NCBI RefSeq assembly: GCF_901933205.1
Contig: NC_044576.1
Location: forward strand, 6,171,024 to 6,235,023
Source of the DNA: Camarhynchus parvulus
Lineage: Eukaryota > Chordata > Aves > Passeriformes > Thraupidae
Direction of reading: 5' to 3'
DNA length: 64,000 nucleotides
Shown: positions 12,662-24,200 of the stretch, in pieces
Position numbering within the stretch: the stretch's first letter is position 1
Layout: every line of letters starts with the position of its first letter
Position numbers and translations under genes: made by a program
Notes under the pieces: model-generated
Seen by the model: only the letters and a program-made list of their open reading frames with translations
Told to the model about the DNA's origin: nothing
Databases searched by the model: none

Positions 12662-13950
12662 CTGAAAATTAATGGAGAACACTTTGAGCACATTGTCTTA
12701 TACTGGATTCTTAACAGCCAAAAGCATAATAAATAATTCCACTACAATCACTCACAGAAATGTACACAGCTGTCTACAGTAAATGCTTCTTACGAGATTC
12801 CCGTCCTCTATGCGTTACATCTTGACACACTATACATTTCTATAGAATATCCCCCAAGGCTAATCTATTCTACTTTCACATAACTAATTAATATTAAGTC
12901 AAACACTGGTCTCCCAAGGAATCAGAGAATAAAGCACAAATATTTCTCTCTGGTACAAAAAAGAACAAAATTTAATATTAATAGGCAACTTTAATCACCC
13001 TGCTGCCTTTATTTCTAATCTTCAAGCAAGAGTACTAACTGCTATTTCCAACTTTGGGAAACATCTGGCACTGGAAATGCTCTGGAATATTGAAATTCCT
13101 TACAGCTCCAAGAAATGTTTATATATCCTGTCAGTCTTGTCAAAGTTTTTCTAAAAAAGTTTAAGAACAAAATAAAAAAATTACCCCTGAGTCTTGAAAG
13201 GGATCAAAAAAAGCCCTTAACAACTAGTTCTGGAAGTTGACAAGTACTGAAATAAGTGATTGATTGTTTCATAAGGGTTACATACCACACATACAAATGA
13301 ATGTGAATCACTTTCAGTTTTGTCCAATTCTTAAGATAAAAGAGCTCTGAAATAACAGTGACTAAATCCTAGCTGTGCTGAGCCATACGAGGAATGGGAT
13401 ATGGATCATCATAAAAAATATCACACTCATCTTTCAATAGCGCTATTACAACATAAATTATGATAGTATATAGAAATAATAGATGAAGCAGATGTTTGCT
13501 CATTATTACATGTCCCCTCTGCTTTCAGATTTAAAAATCAGCCTTGGACTACTATGGCAACATTTAAAATGATAAACAATCATTAACTAATGACTGTACC
13601 GAATAAGGTAATTTCCTTTAAACCTTTAATTTTTAGGTAACCATTGTTTTCATTACTTAACGGGATGATTAGAACAATGTCAGAAATCTAAACATCACAA
13701 ACCTCTTGAGTGTCTTCTAATTGTTTCTAATCTTACATTTGTTACACAGTAAGCCAGTGGTTTCAGGACATTTTACATTTTAATTAGTTTGCAAACACAA
13801 TAAAGGGTGCTAATTTGATTTTATAGTTTGAGTAGCACTTTCATATTTGGTCTGTTCAGAGAAAAAAAAAAGCTTTGGGTTTAAAATTAAAAGATCCTTT
13901 TTCTTCCCCCAACACTGGTGTAAGGTAAAAAAAAATCTGTATGTGTATGG

Positions 13951-13955
<5 letters not shown>

Positions 13956-13982
<27 letters not shown>
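13956..13982. repeat. TA dinucleotide microsatellite, about 13.5 units
   Basis: An uninterrupted TA run is flanked by TG/GT-rich sequence on both sides. It lies about 190 bp downstream (in transcription sense) of the alternative first exon's splice donor. Confidence 0.97.
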
Positions 13983-14171
13983 GCGTGTGCATATGGGAGT
14001 AAGTCCCTATTTGTGTCTATCTAAAAATACATATATCTCCCTACAGAAATATCTCCATTTATCTCCAGTGAAGCACATTCTGCTTATTGAAAAGTACTGC
14101 AGAAAGCAATTCTGAAATTGTCATCTGAGGCTAACATGCAAAATCAAACAAAGAGAGAAAGAAATTATTAC

Positions 14172-14420
14172 CCATTCCAGTCGACAAACATCTGCCTGAT
14201 TTATATCTGAACTCATGAATGCTACAGCATGTGACTGCACACCACGTCGCTGGAGTCTCAACGTGGTGTGGATGTCAGTCTCACACAAAACGAGCGCTGC
14301 GAGCGAGCGTTTGCTCCGTGCTTACAAATCCCCTCCCCCAGCCGCTCCATTACTCATCCAAACAGAGATGAGCGGCTCGGCGGGAGCGTGGGATGAGCTC
14401 CGAGGGCTCCAGCGCCGGCT
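14172..14420 (-). CDS. ARID5B: ARID5B alternative first exon (short isoform), coding only at its last 4 bases
   Basis: On the minus strand this exon ends …CTGGAATGG followed by donor GTAATAAT (GT at 14171-14170). The ATG is at 14175-14173 and the G at 14172. Joining to the exon at 12661 (CGCCAAATC…) gives ATG-GCG-CCA-AAT-CTT, i.e. Met-Ala-Pro-Asn-Leu, in frame with ARID5B. This agrees with the described human short isoform that lacks the first 243 residues and begins at the same junction. The start context is favourable (G at -3, G at +4). The 5' end is inferred from the TATA box and is approximate; only 14172-14175 is coding and the rest is leader. The leader contains several upstream ATGs and a 10-bp stem. 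The intron to the next exon is 1510 nt. Exon and start are well supported by phase and position, but no transcript evidence is available here. Confidence 0.85.
14238..14270 (-). other. Perfect 10-bp stem-loop in the short-isoform 5' leader
   Basis: Plus-strand CACACCACGT (14238-14247) and ACGTGGTGTG (14261-14270) are exact reverse complements separated by 13 nt. In the predicted minus-strand leader this would fold as a GC-containing hairpin about 60-95 nt upstream of the ATG. As DNA it is also a pair of ACGT-core sites facing each other. Confidence 0.8.
14258..14357 (-). other. Two overlapping upstream ORFs in the short-isoform leader
   Basis: Minus-strand ATG at 14357-14355 opens an 11-codon frame ending with TAA at 14322. 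A second ATG at 14350-14348 opens a 30-codon frame ending with TGA at 14258. Two further leader ATGs follow closer to the exon end. These are visible in the genomic sequence; their use depends on the true transcription start. Confidence 0.6.
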
Positions 14421-14447
14421 GCCAGCTCTGGCCACGCCGCCCTGCCT

Positions 14448-14455
14448 TATTTATA
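14448..14455 (-). promoter_or_regulatory. TATA box (TATAAATA)
   Basis: The minus-strand sequence is GGGTTTATAAATAAGGC, a TATA core flanked by GC-rich DNA. It lies inside the CpG-rich block, about 275 nt upstream of the short-isoform ATG. Confidence 0.7.
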
Positions 14456-17052
14456 AACCCCGCTCAAGCTTTGATGTCTTCCTGATGCCTACAGGGAGTT
14501 TTCTGGCACACGACCTGGATGGGACGGACAGATCCTTAGCCACGGTCTGCCTCAGCAGTCGCTGAGTTCTTTAAAAAGGTACTGAAGGAAACAGAAATGT
14601 TCCCTCAATTTACTACACTTTGGCATTCTTATTAAAAGGTTAACCTTTGAATGAAAGGATCCCCAGGCCTGGCCCAACCAATGGCCAAAGAGGGATGTGG
14701 CTGAGCTACCATCAAATATACTTGCATGTGAGTTATTTGCCCTTTCTTTTGTTCCTTCATTCCGTTCTTACTTTTTAACAAATAAAGAAACTAGTTCAAG
14801 GCTCAATGTTTTTCAAACACACTTGTTATCCTGAGTTTTGGCACTGTACTTTGCATCACACTATAAAGCACTGCTAATGTTTTGCTAAAAGCTTTAAAAG
14901 CAAGAAGGCATTTGTTCCTAAATTCCAGGTATATTGAGCTTGCATATAAACACTGTTTGAATTGGAGCTTTCCACGGCAGAACTGGCACAAACCCACTAT
15001 GAAATGGGGTATTTGCATTCTCCCTGTGGCTCAGGAGCTGCAGCAGGGAAGGTCTGTCTGCAGCACACCCAAGGACCATCCCACACGCCCCATGGTATGG
15101 CTTTAAATCACCTAAAGCCACTCCACATCTGACACACAATTAACAAGAAAGCAGCAACAGGAATTATTATCAGAAGAGAAGGTCCTGGCATCTAATACCT
15201 ACTCTGTAAAAGAAAACATTTGACATAGTCCCACATCACACTTGAAACAAAGCCATTAATATTTGCTCCCTAAACATTATAAATAAACACATTATTTGAA
15301 GATTATTGCATTTCAGTGACATTCGTTTTGTTCGTGTGAGCGAGGAAATATGACTAGGACAGAAGAAAGAATTTACAAGTCACATTCATGTTTCAATTTT
15401 GTCATCTTTTGTTTAATTTTTGACATATTCATGAGCACACTGCAAGTGTCTTGAATTTGTTATTCATAATTATTTTAAAGCAATTTTATACATTTTGTGG
15501 CTTAGTCACATTCAGTTTTCCTCATGATGTTGGATGTTCAGTATGTACTGGACAGCTAAGTGAGTATCCTATGGGTTTTCTTCTGTTTTCTAGTAGAGAA
15601 GGACTTCTGGCATGACTACCTAAGAATATCCAAAATTATTCACTTTCTTCATGTGTTTGTGCATATGGCTTTCAAATTCATTTTCTGAAAGCATTTGTGG
15701 CAGTGAGGCCTGATAATTTACACATTCCCAGAAGGCGAGAGCATAAGCAAAGAAAATTGAAGTAAAAAAAATGAATAAATAAGTACAGAAAAAAGTTTGC
15801 ATTATTTGCCACCTCTTCGGTGTGAGTGCTTGTAACAGGAGTATGAGAGAGACAACCCAGTACCAGTTAAACTTACTTTCCTGTGTAATTGAACACGTGA
15901 TTGCCTTTTGCCAATGTGTGGTGTTTTCCCACTCCTTCTACCTGCTGAGTCCTGGCAAACCTTTCAGGTATGGCCAGGTAAAACACAGCCAGCAGCAAAA
16001 TGCACTCAAGTATGAGTGAACACTCCTTGGGCCTGGAGGAGTCCCCAAACTGTGGCTGGGCTCTGTACTGCCAAAACACCAGCAATGCATGTTTTTACTG
16101 CAAACTGCTACACCTGAGAGGTTAAATGCAAAGCCTGTGTAATGCACAGCATGAGTTAGCTTATCTGTAGATGCAGACTGGCAAATCTTTGCTGTCTAAA
16201 CATATCCAAATAAGAAGATGCTTCCAAAGCCTGTCTTGCACAAGCTACCTACAAACTCCAGTAATTGAACAAGGACAATTCAGAGGCATCTGTACAGAGA
16301 AATAAAGACCAGGAATCACTGATAAGCTCAGCTGTAGGCTCTGACCCACCAAGAGAACCACAGAGAAAAGAGAGGAGCTCAAGGCTAATGCTGCTCACTA
16401 GCTAGCTGTTTCCTCCAAGCCAGAAGTTCTTTCTGTTCATGGAGCCAAGAAAAAGCATCACTGCTCAAAAATTACATCTTCCCCTGCAGCACTCGACCAG
16501 TCTGTGCAAACATCAGGATATTGTAGGTGATTGGGACAGGCCAGAAGGAAAGGGAGAAGGGAGCTACCCTGCTCACTTGCTCAGAAAATTCATAAGGTTG
16601 TGGCTACTGTTCTCCAGTCACTATCACCCTCAGTTGCTCAGCTTTCACAGACACTGCCTGCTCAGCAGGACACGAGAAAAATTTCCAAGCCTCACTGCCT
16701 AGAAGAACTCCCAGCACTGGTTTTGCCCCAAAAAGACAAGTTCTATGCAGGGGAAAGATAAATACCCAAAAGTGGGAACTGCCAAAATCAACCATGACCA
16801 TTAACACTGTTTACAATGGAAAAACATGGGCTGCCACAACAAGACAGCACATTCACCTGCCACCTTCATTTCCTATGCATCCAGGATGGGGAAGTAATTA
16901 CAGGGCTTACCATCTCCCTGTTATCAGGTCAGCCTCACCTCAGCTACATCCACACCGATAATGCCATGAATAAGTCAAGAAATAATGGCTGTTGTTTTGG
17001 GGTACCTGGATTTAGCAGCTCACTTACTGTAAAATGACCTCTTTTTTACGAG

Positions 17053-17105
17053 TTTGATTATCACTGGAAGTCCAGTGAGTTCAACCCTCCCAATAACACT
17101 GTTCC
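17053..17105 (+). mobile_element. Possible CR1-type 3' end fragment
   Basis: GATTATCACTGGAAGTCC followed by GTTCAACCCTCCC resembles the avian CR1 3' end (GATGATC…GGTCCCTTCCAACCC). The match is short and degenerate. Confidence 0.3.
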
Positions 17106-17555
17106 CTACATTCACATATTCTGGCTGATGCAGAAGATTTGTTGTTATAGGGAGGGTGTTAAAAAAAATAGTGGCCTTCACAGAGCTGAGGTCAAGCTAT
17201 GCTGGCACTTTGTCAAAATCAGTGGTGTAGCCAAGAGTTTTTAATGAGCCTGGAATGCATTACCTCATTTTTCATACCTGGATCACTTACTCATGTTGAG
17301 CCCAAAATAACCTTGGACCTTGCTGGCTGCTCAGCAAACCATGTAAGTAAACAAGTACTGTACTCATGCCTTAAACATGTATCTTTTAATTGCTTGCTCC
17401 ACATTTCTTACTCTAGAGCACATCTAAGCAACTGTAATGCCCGTGATCAAAGTTCTTGCCTTTCCAGGCCTCTCTGACCTGGGTAACTATTTCCTGATAC
17501 AAGTTTTGATTCTGGCCTGCTGATACTCCAGTTTCTCACACACACTTCAAAAGTA

Positions 17556-17592
17556 GGAGAAAAAAGAAAAAAGAAAAAAAAAAGGAAAAGAA
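17556..17592. repeat. A-rich GAAAAAA simple repeat
   Basis: A run of GAAAAAA-type units on the plus strand. No retrocopy is visible upstream that would make it a poly(A) tail. Confidence 0.8.
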
Positions 17593-17822
17593 GGCCATTG
17601 CCATATTTTGCTGAGGAATGTACTCAGCTAATAGACTTACAACTTACACTGCCAACCAGATTCTTCTGGCTGTCTGCTGTTTTCTGTGACCAGGTTTTGT
17701 GGAAAGATGAAGGAAGAACGACAGCACATTTGCCAACTGCAAAAATCAATTAAAAAAAAAACAACTGAGGCTCTAAAAATCTTCATAGCTATCAACAAAG
17801 AAGGGCCAGCAGAAGATCTGGG

Positions 17823-17870
17823 TCTACATTTAGGGTGGGCTCACAGAGTCAGGTGAACTCTAAATGTAGA
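17823..17870. repeat. 11-bp inverted repeat, 26-nt spacer
   Basis: TCTACATTTAG (17823-17833) and CTAAATGTAGA (17860-17870) are exact reverse complements. It may be the remnant of a small inverted-repeat element or chance. Confidence 0.6.
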
Positions 17871-19934
17871 ACTGGGAGTGTACCAGAGGGAGGTAATCAC
17901 AAACCAGGATTTAGGTGGAGCAGTGGAAATGGCAAGAAGTGAATAAACAGGGATGAACAGTGGTCCTGGATTCAGAAGAGACACAAGGCAGTGGCAGCAT
18001 GGCTGCCAAATGCATCCACAGCCATTCTTCCCTGAAGGACACCTCGCACGGTGTCCCCTCACAGAATCCTCCTGTGCTATGCCAGTCCTTCTCATGTCTT
18101 CTGCCCAAAAGCTGCAATACCAGAATCCTTGGCCCTAAGCTGCAAAACCATCAGTACGTACAGAACAGATTAGATCTCCCCTCTGAGGCAGGTGGGAATG
18201 GCAGGATGTGTCAGGTCCCAGAGCTATTCATGAGTCAGGTGCCAAACAGAAGCTGGAGGTGGCATATGGAGGTGCCTGGTCATCAAAGTCAAGGTGAGAA
18301 GAATGGCCCCAGATCTCCACAAAATCCATGAACTGACCATGCCTGTTAGCAGGTGGCAAACAGCTGGTTGCTGAGGACATCCCTAATGCAGCCTGGCAAA
18401 AGTCAGCTCTTGGCTGAAAAACATGGTTACATGTTGCACCTTTTAAAATGTAATGAATAGAAAGTTAACAGGTTTAATGGCTTTAACACTTACCCCTCTA
18501 GGGGGCTTCCGGCATTCTGCAATATCTGGAAGTTGAGAAAAGCATATTGCTGTATTTAAGCATGGTCTCAAAAACTGTTCAAAGCTTAGTTAATCTTGCA
18601 GATTTTGTGGAGTCCCAGCTGCTTCCTTGATTTCCCTGTCACCACCATCTCCTTATTTTATCTGCTTCCCTTCATTCCCTTTTCTGCATTTTGACTTCGG
18701 GCCTTCACATTTAATTTATTTTCCTTTCACCCCTGAAAGTTTATTTAAAAGCTTTTGCCTCCAGGAAACAGGGTCCAAAAATGAGGGCTTGGGGCATTTA
18801 TTGCCTAGGCATGCTGAACTGATGAAGAGAAGCAGCAAGCTGTTAAGTAACCTAATATTGCATCGAAAGGGTACAAATTAAAGTGCCTGGAAAAGAAAGC
18901 AAAGTATCAGTCTACGCTAAAAAAAAACCCAGACCCTTGTTTAGGAAACAACAGTGTCAATTCAGTTTGGGGAAGGTCTCAACAGGATCCTAAGTACACC
19001 TGTGGAAATCAATGATGAGCACCTACCAACAACTCAAGCCCTCACCAAGCTGTGGAGGTCACACAGCCTCTCTGTGCACACACACACATCCCTCGTGCTT
19101 GCTCAAGCTGACATGAAACAACCTGAACATCAAAATTATTTTTACTAGGCTTTTTCTAAATGAAAACACTTGTTTATTCCTTTCTTTACAACTGAACATG
19201 CCAGGCCTGACCTGGAAACTCCCAAGCACAGCAGTGAACAACCTTGCAGGAAACATTAAGGAATCATGCTGCTTTCTAACCCACATGGAGAAAGAGTGGA
19301 CTTGTCTAGCCATTTCTGAAAGTTTTGTTTTGGAAATGAGATATCCCATGCTCCATGTGGGGAAAATCAATTTGCTACCTCTCTAAAGAAAACATTCCCC
19401 ATTTGGAAATAAGTGAAACAGACACTTCCTTGTGTGGATTAATGTGGAGACATATGACTTGCTGCAGACTGTTGTTTTGACCCCCCTCCTGACGAGACAA
19501 TCTCTGAAGAAAGCAAAATGCTAGTATTTTTCATGAATTACAGTTCAGACTAGCATTGCTTTTAACAGAAAATTTAGAGGCACCTCAAACATCAGATTGG
19601 TGAATTTTGAAAAATTAATGTTTCATTTTTCCATGGAAGACAGAGATAAGGCCCAGGATGAGGTTTGGAGTCTCTTTTTCTTCATTTCAGCATGGCTGGA
19701 TATTAAGACTTTTTATTGGTGGGGACTTGTTTATGTTCTGGGAACTAATGTGCATTAAAAAAAATGGAAAAAAGTTTTGGTTTTTTTTTCCCCTGGACAA
19801 TCTCTATATATGTGCTGGAAATTATGAAGTGCAGTAAATTGAAATGGAAAGCTGAAGACTTCAGAGAAAAATCCATGCTTGACAAATACATGGCATTCAA
19901 GTAGACCTTAGAGCAAATTAAAATAATAGTAACA

Positions 19935-20435
19935 AAAAAATTCGGTGTAGGCCTATTAGTGGCTACAGATGACAGGACTATTACTAATGATTCAAAAAGA
20001 GGCAGAGGTGTTTGGTAAATATTTGTTCCATACTTGCAAAGAAGCCAGATGATATGCTTGCAAAAGAATATAATTAAAGCCAGTCAATTGACTTGGTTTT
20101 ACAGAAACCAGATCTTAAAACAACAGAAAAGAAAAACAAACAAAGTACCTTATTTTACACTTTGGTTGGTTAGAGAAACTAGCTGCACACATGGAACTTA
20201 CCTGCATTCAGTAATACAGCTGATTTAATATTAGATAATACTTTGATTAAAAAACAGCACTACATAATTTTATTCAAGCGTATATTGAATGGATTAAGAA
20301 CTGGCTAAATGTAGGCATCAGTGGGGAATTTCTACCAAATGAAAAGATTTCTGGTGGGATTCCACAGGGGCTGCTCCTAACCTTGTAAGTATTACAAATT
20401 TTCATCAGTGAAATAAATATAAAGCCCCTGACAGT
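19935..20435 (+). mobile_element. Decayed CR1-like LINE, reverse transcriptase region
   Basis: Plus-strand conceptual translation from 20281 reads YIEWIKNWLNVG, then after an eroded stretch KISGGIPQGLLLTL, then LQIFISEIN. This follows the order of the LINE reverse transcriptase block W-I-x-N-W-L … S-G-V-P-Q-G-S-x-L-G-P … L-F-x-I-F-I-N-D-I. Further upstream, about 19985-20030, the frame NDS-KEAEVFGKYLF (needing one base of frame adjustment) matches the block before the RT core. The gap between the blocks is much shorter than in a full element, so there has been an internal deletion. Stops and frameshifts show it is dead. The family is CR1/L3-like, the dominant avian LINE. A CR1-like 3' terminus follows at 21205-21250 in the same orientation. 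Confidence 0.72.
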
Positions 20436-20634
20436 TACATTCACCCTGACACGGGGACTGGCACAGTGCTAAGACTGACTCATACAAATGAGTAATCAGA
20501 AGGAAAACAGACCAGGAAAACACAATGCTCCTCAATACAGCTCCAGCATGAAACCTGCAAGCAGGGATTACAGGTCCTATTGACCAAGCCAAGGGTGACT
20601 GCTCACAGGCCACTCCCCACTGGAAATTCAACAT

Positions 20635-20676
20635 ACGCTGATAGGAAGATGCTGTGGCCAACGCTGATAGGAAGAT
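20635..20676. repeat. 16-bp direct repeat, 26-bp period
   Basis: ACGCTGATAGGAAGAT occurs exactly at 20635-20650 and 20661-20676. It lies just downstream of the LINE reverse transcriptase fragment. Confidence 0.85.
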
Positions 20677-21204
20677 CTGCCTTCAGGGAGATCTGAATAA
20701 CTCAAACTGTGCTGGGTTTGAGCAAAAATGACAGAGCAGTAACTTGACCAGGTAACAGGAGCGCCTCAAAGGTGAGAAAAGGCTGGCACACAGGAGCGAG
20801 GAGGCATAACCAGGCATGCCCAGGCACTGCAGTCCCCATAGCTGATCCAGTGCCAGAATATGGAGGCATGTATATAACCAGCTTTCTCAAGGCCTTTGAG
20901 AAAAGCCTGAGCCAGACACAAACTGGTGCGCACAGTGCAGGAAGCAAGAGATGAATTTGAGGGTCTGGAGGGTTGAGGTATCAGACTGGGGCTGGGTGTC
21001 CCTCTCTCAGGCTGCTGCCAGGAGAGCCTGGCCGCTGCGGGCGGCTGCAGCAGCCTGGCTGGCTGCACCACCAGGCGTCCAGCTGTCTGGCTCTGGTCCT
21101 TGCTCAAACAGCTGTTTCCCTTCTCCTTTAGAAAAAAGGTGGTGAACTGGATGAAAGAGTTTGCCAGCAATTTTGGCTGATGAGCCACTACTTGGGGTTC
21201 ATAC

Positions 21205-21250
21205 CAGATTAGATGACTCAGTGGTTCTTCTGGTGAGAAATTGCATGAAT
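21205..21250 (+). mobile_element. CR1-like LINE 3' terminus
   Basis: CAGATTAGATGACTCAGTGG followed by TTCTTCTGG matches the order of the avian CR1 3' end (GGATTAGATGATCTC…GGTCCTTCCA). It lies about 0.8 kb downstream of the reverse transcriptase fragment in the same orientation, so the two could be one eroded element. Confidence 0.5.
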
Positions 21251-24200
21251 ATAGGATCAAACACAGTGAAGTACTGAGCAATGCAGGACAAGGAACATGA
21301 AGAGCTGCAGACTGGATTCAACAAAGTACATGCCTAACTCGTAAAGACCTGGAGCATGCAAGGACGTCTGGTGACCTAACTGGGGCTAGTCACAACTTTG
21401 AGCCTGTGTTCAGCATAGAACACAACCAAGCCAGCATGGCTCTCTCTGCCACTACTGGGAAAGAAACATTCAAGCCCTGAACAAAGAAATCTTCCTATCT
21501 CATCACGAAATACCCTGTGCTTGGGCAGCATCACAGGATCAGACATGGGTTCATCAAATTTCCCTTTCCCTCAGAAATCCGCAGTCAATCTCCAACCCCA
21601 AAGCCCTCCATCCCCAAAGGTCACCTTCTGGGAGGCTGCACCCAGCAGACAGGGGCTTCAGTTTCTGTTGGAGGGTAAGAGCAACACTCAGTAAGTGTAG
21701 GCCTGACTTCTCAAAATAATAAAAATAATTTTTAAAAAATTTTTAAAAAAAGGCAAGTAAAGAAAGGAAAGTGAGCAAGCAAATGAGCAGGTTCTAACAG
21801 ATTATGTAATAGCCAAGACAAAGGCAATGCAAACACGGCAACAAGAAGTGAAAACGCACAGCAAAGCCATGTAAGTCAGCCTGTCTGATCGAAACTCATC
21901 AGAACACTCAGGGCAGACCTTCCATTAGAGGGCTGTAGAAAATAGAAGGCAAATCTTAGGGCAGCTTTCCTCACAACGTTTCTTTTTCTCTCCAGTAAAA
22001 GGCAGCGTTTGTGTAATTGCTGTCTAGCAGAGTCAGCAGTACCCAATGGAGACATGACCTACATACCTCAGAAATACAACAGGAACGTAACCAGTCGTAT
22101 CCACGTAGAGAGATGGATGAGATGGGCTAATTGACTGATGGACATTGTGCACGAATATAAACAGGCAGAAATTCATGCCAGAAGGATAAAATGGACAGTT
22201 TCCAAGACCTTGCTTTTGGGAATAACAACGCCAGGTAGGAAGCAATGATCATCAAGTTGTGCACAATGTGAAAGTGACAAATATATTATTTAAATAATCT
22301 CTTGCATTTCTGATTTGTAACTGATTATATAAGATTCTTTTTTTGTGTGTGTGTAAGAATATTATAATTTCCTTTCCTTTTTTTCTCCCTTTGCACTTGA
22401 TCGCTGTACTGCAAAATAATCAAAATTTGTTAGGCATAATCAACCTGCATGAAGATATTAGTAAAGTGACAAGTAGAAATACAGAGTAAGCTCTCCCCTT
22501 TGATGCCTACATTCAGCTGCCACCACAACAACTACACAAGGCATTAGGTGGAGGCAGGAGCAGCAGCCACAGCCTAAGCCCTGTGCTCATTCACATCTCT
22601 GGGTCATCACCAACTTCACTTGCAGCACTTGGCTTGCCAGGCCCCCCCCCACAGTGCACAGAGTCAGCAAAGGGTTCAGAGACAATTCCACTTCTGCAGA
22701 GAGCTTGGGAACAAAGCCTTGGCACCCTGGGAGATCTGGGTGACGTGGGGTGTCACTGCTGAGGTGCAGAGGGGATGCTGCCCAGCACTGCTGAGCACAG
22801 GAAGGGATCTGCACTTTTTCACCCATAAAACACAGAAGTGGAACTCTGGCAATTTTGTCAGATTGTGTAGAGGCAGCTAGGGAATCTGTACAAGTCCCAA
22901 AACACCCAAAAATGGTGGTTTTAAAGTCCTGATTATAAGATCATGTGCCCAGTTTAAATGAGTGCAAACCCCCTGGACTTGGTGTAATCATCCTGAACAT
23001 CAACACAAACAAAACTCAACCCATCTCTTCATTTTGGCCCCAGCAAATCTCTAGCACTCAGAAAAATCCAAATAAAACTGAGCTGTATTCATAAATTTAT
23101 CTGAGCAGGGCAGGGTTTAAACTAAATATGCAGTCAGTTGTGCAATATTCTTCCGTAGTCAATACTGGTTCTTAGGAAATTATCTGAGTGAATTAAGTGG
23201 AAGACTATTAAACAATTTACACACTTCCTTGTGTTTCAGCTGTCTAATTATAGCTGTGTTTGTCTCTCCCCGCAGAACTGTTGTATACCACATGGTATGC
23301 ATATTTCAGCATCCAGCATTATTAACTCATGACCGACTGTCAGTTGATCATTATCTAACACATGGGGTCTGCAAAAAAAGCCTTATTTGGGCAAGAGCAA
23401 GCTCCGGACCCGCTCCCGCTGCATTTCCCCCAGAAGAACTTCAGTTGGATTATTATCTGCTGTCAATGGAAACTCCGAGGTTACTTATGTGAAATCTGCA
23501 GACAGGAAAATAAACCCTCACTGAGTTTAAACAGTTGATATTAAAACCATCTCCAGCCTGGCTGGTTTAAAGAAAACTCTCAGTTGCCCTCTAGTGTCCC
23601 CCTGCTGCCACGCCAGGCAGCCTGCCCACCGCAGCCAAGGTCACACAATTTAACCCGATTTCACGAGGGCAGATTTGCTATTTGCCTAATATTTTGCACA
23701 AAAGGGTGAGGGGGGGATGCTTTTTCCCCCCTGGAAATTTCAGGGCTCCGGCCCAGGAAGCCCAGAGCTTGCATAATGTTTACAGCTGGAACTGAGGTGC
23801 ATGACACACGGGTTTTATGAGTGAGAATCTCTGAAATCACTCTGTGTGCTGCACTCCATAAAGTTCATTCATAACTAAAAATAGACTAATGTACAAACTG
23901 ATTTAGCATTATACTGAAGCTAAGGAACATGGGGAGTCTGCAGAATTCCCTAATATGGAAGAGAAGCTGAGTTTTCAAAAGCAGCAGTTTATTTGTTTCT
24001 GAAAATGGACAACATATGTAAAAGATTTAATATACAGAACCAGGTGTATATATAGCCTAGATCTTCATATGTGCCCATTTTCATGCTATATAAAGACTTT
24101 ATACAGCCTGAAACTATAGATTTAATAATAGATTACTAAATTAAGTCTGCACAATCACTTCATAAAATAAATAATTTCAATTTAAAATACAGCTGAGGGG

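Larger units (their letters stand above)
14241..14560 (-). promoter_or_regulatory. ARID5B: CpG-rich internal promoter of ARID5B (short isoform)
   Basis: About two dozen CpG dinucleotides fall in 320 bp of a window that is otherwise strongly CpG-poor and AT-rich. A minus-strand TATAAATA lies at 14455-14448, placing initiation near 14420. GC-rich stretches and ACGT-core motifs follow. The position directly upstream of an exon that splices in frame to ARID5B, and the existence of a human isoform from an internal promoter at the same junction, support this call. Confidence 0.8.

Noticed and set aside
14215..14565. 116-codon plus-strand open frame
   Set aside because: It is a shadow of the CpG-rich promoter and leader of the minus-strand short isoform, where few stops occur because of base composition.
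20766..21281. 171-codon minus-strand open frame
   Set aside because: It overlaps GC-richer sequence next to and including the CR1-like 3' end on the opposite strand; there is no domain, and another frame is open over the same bases.
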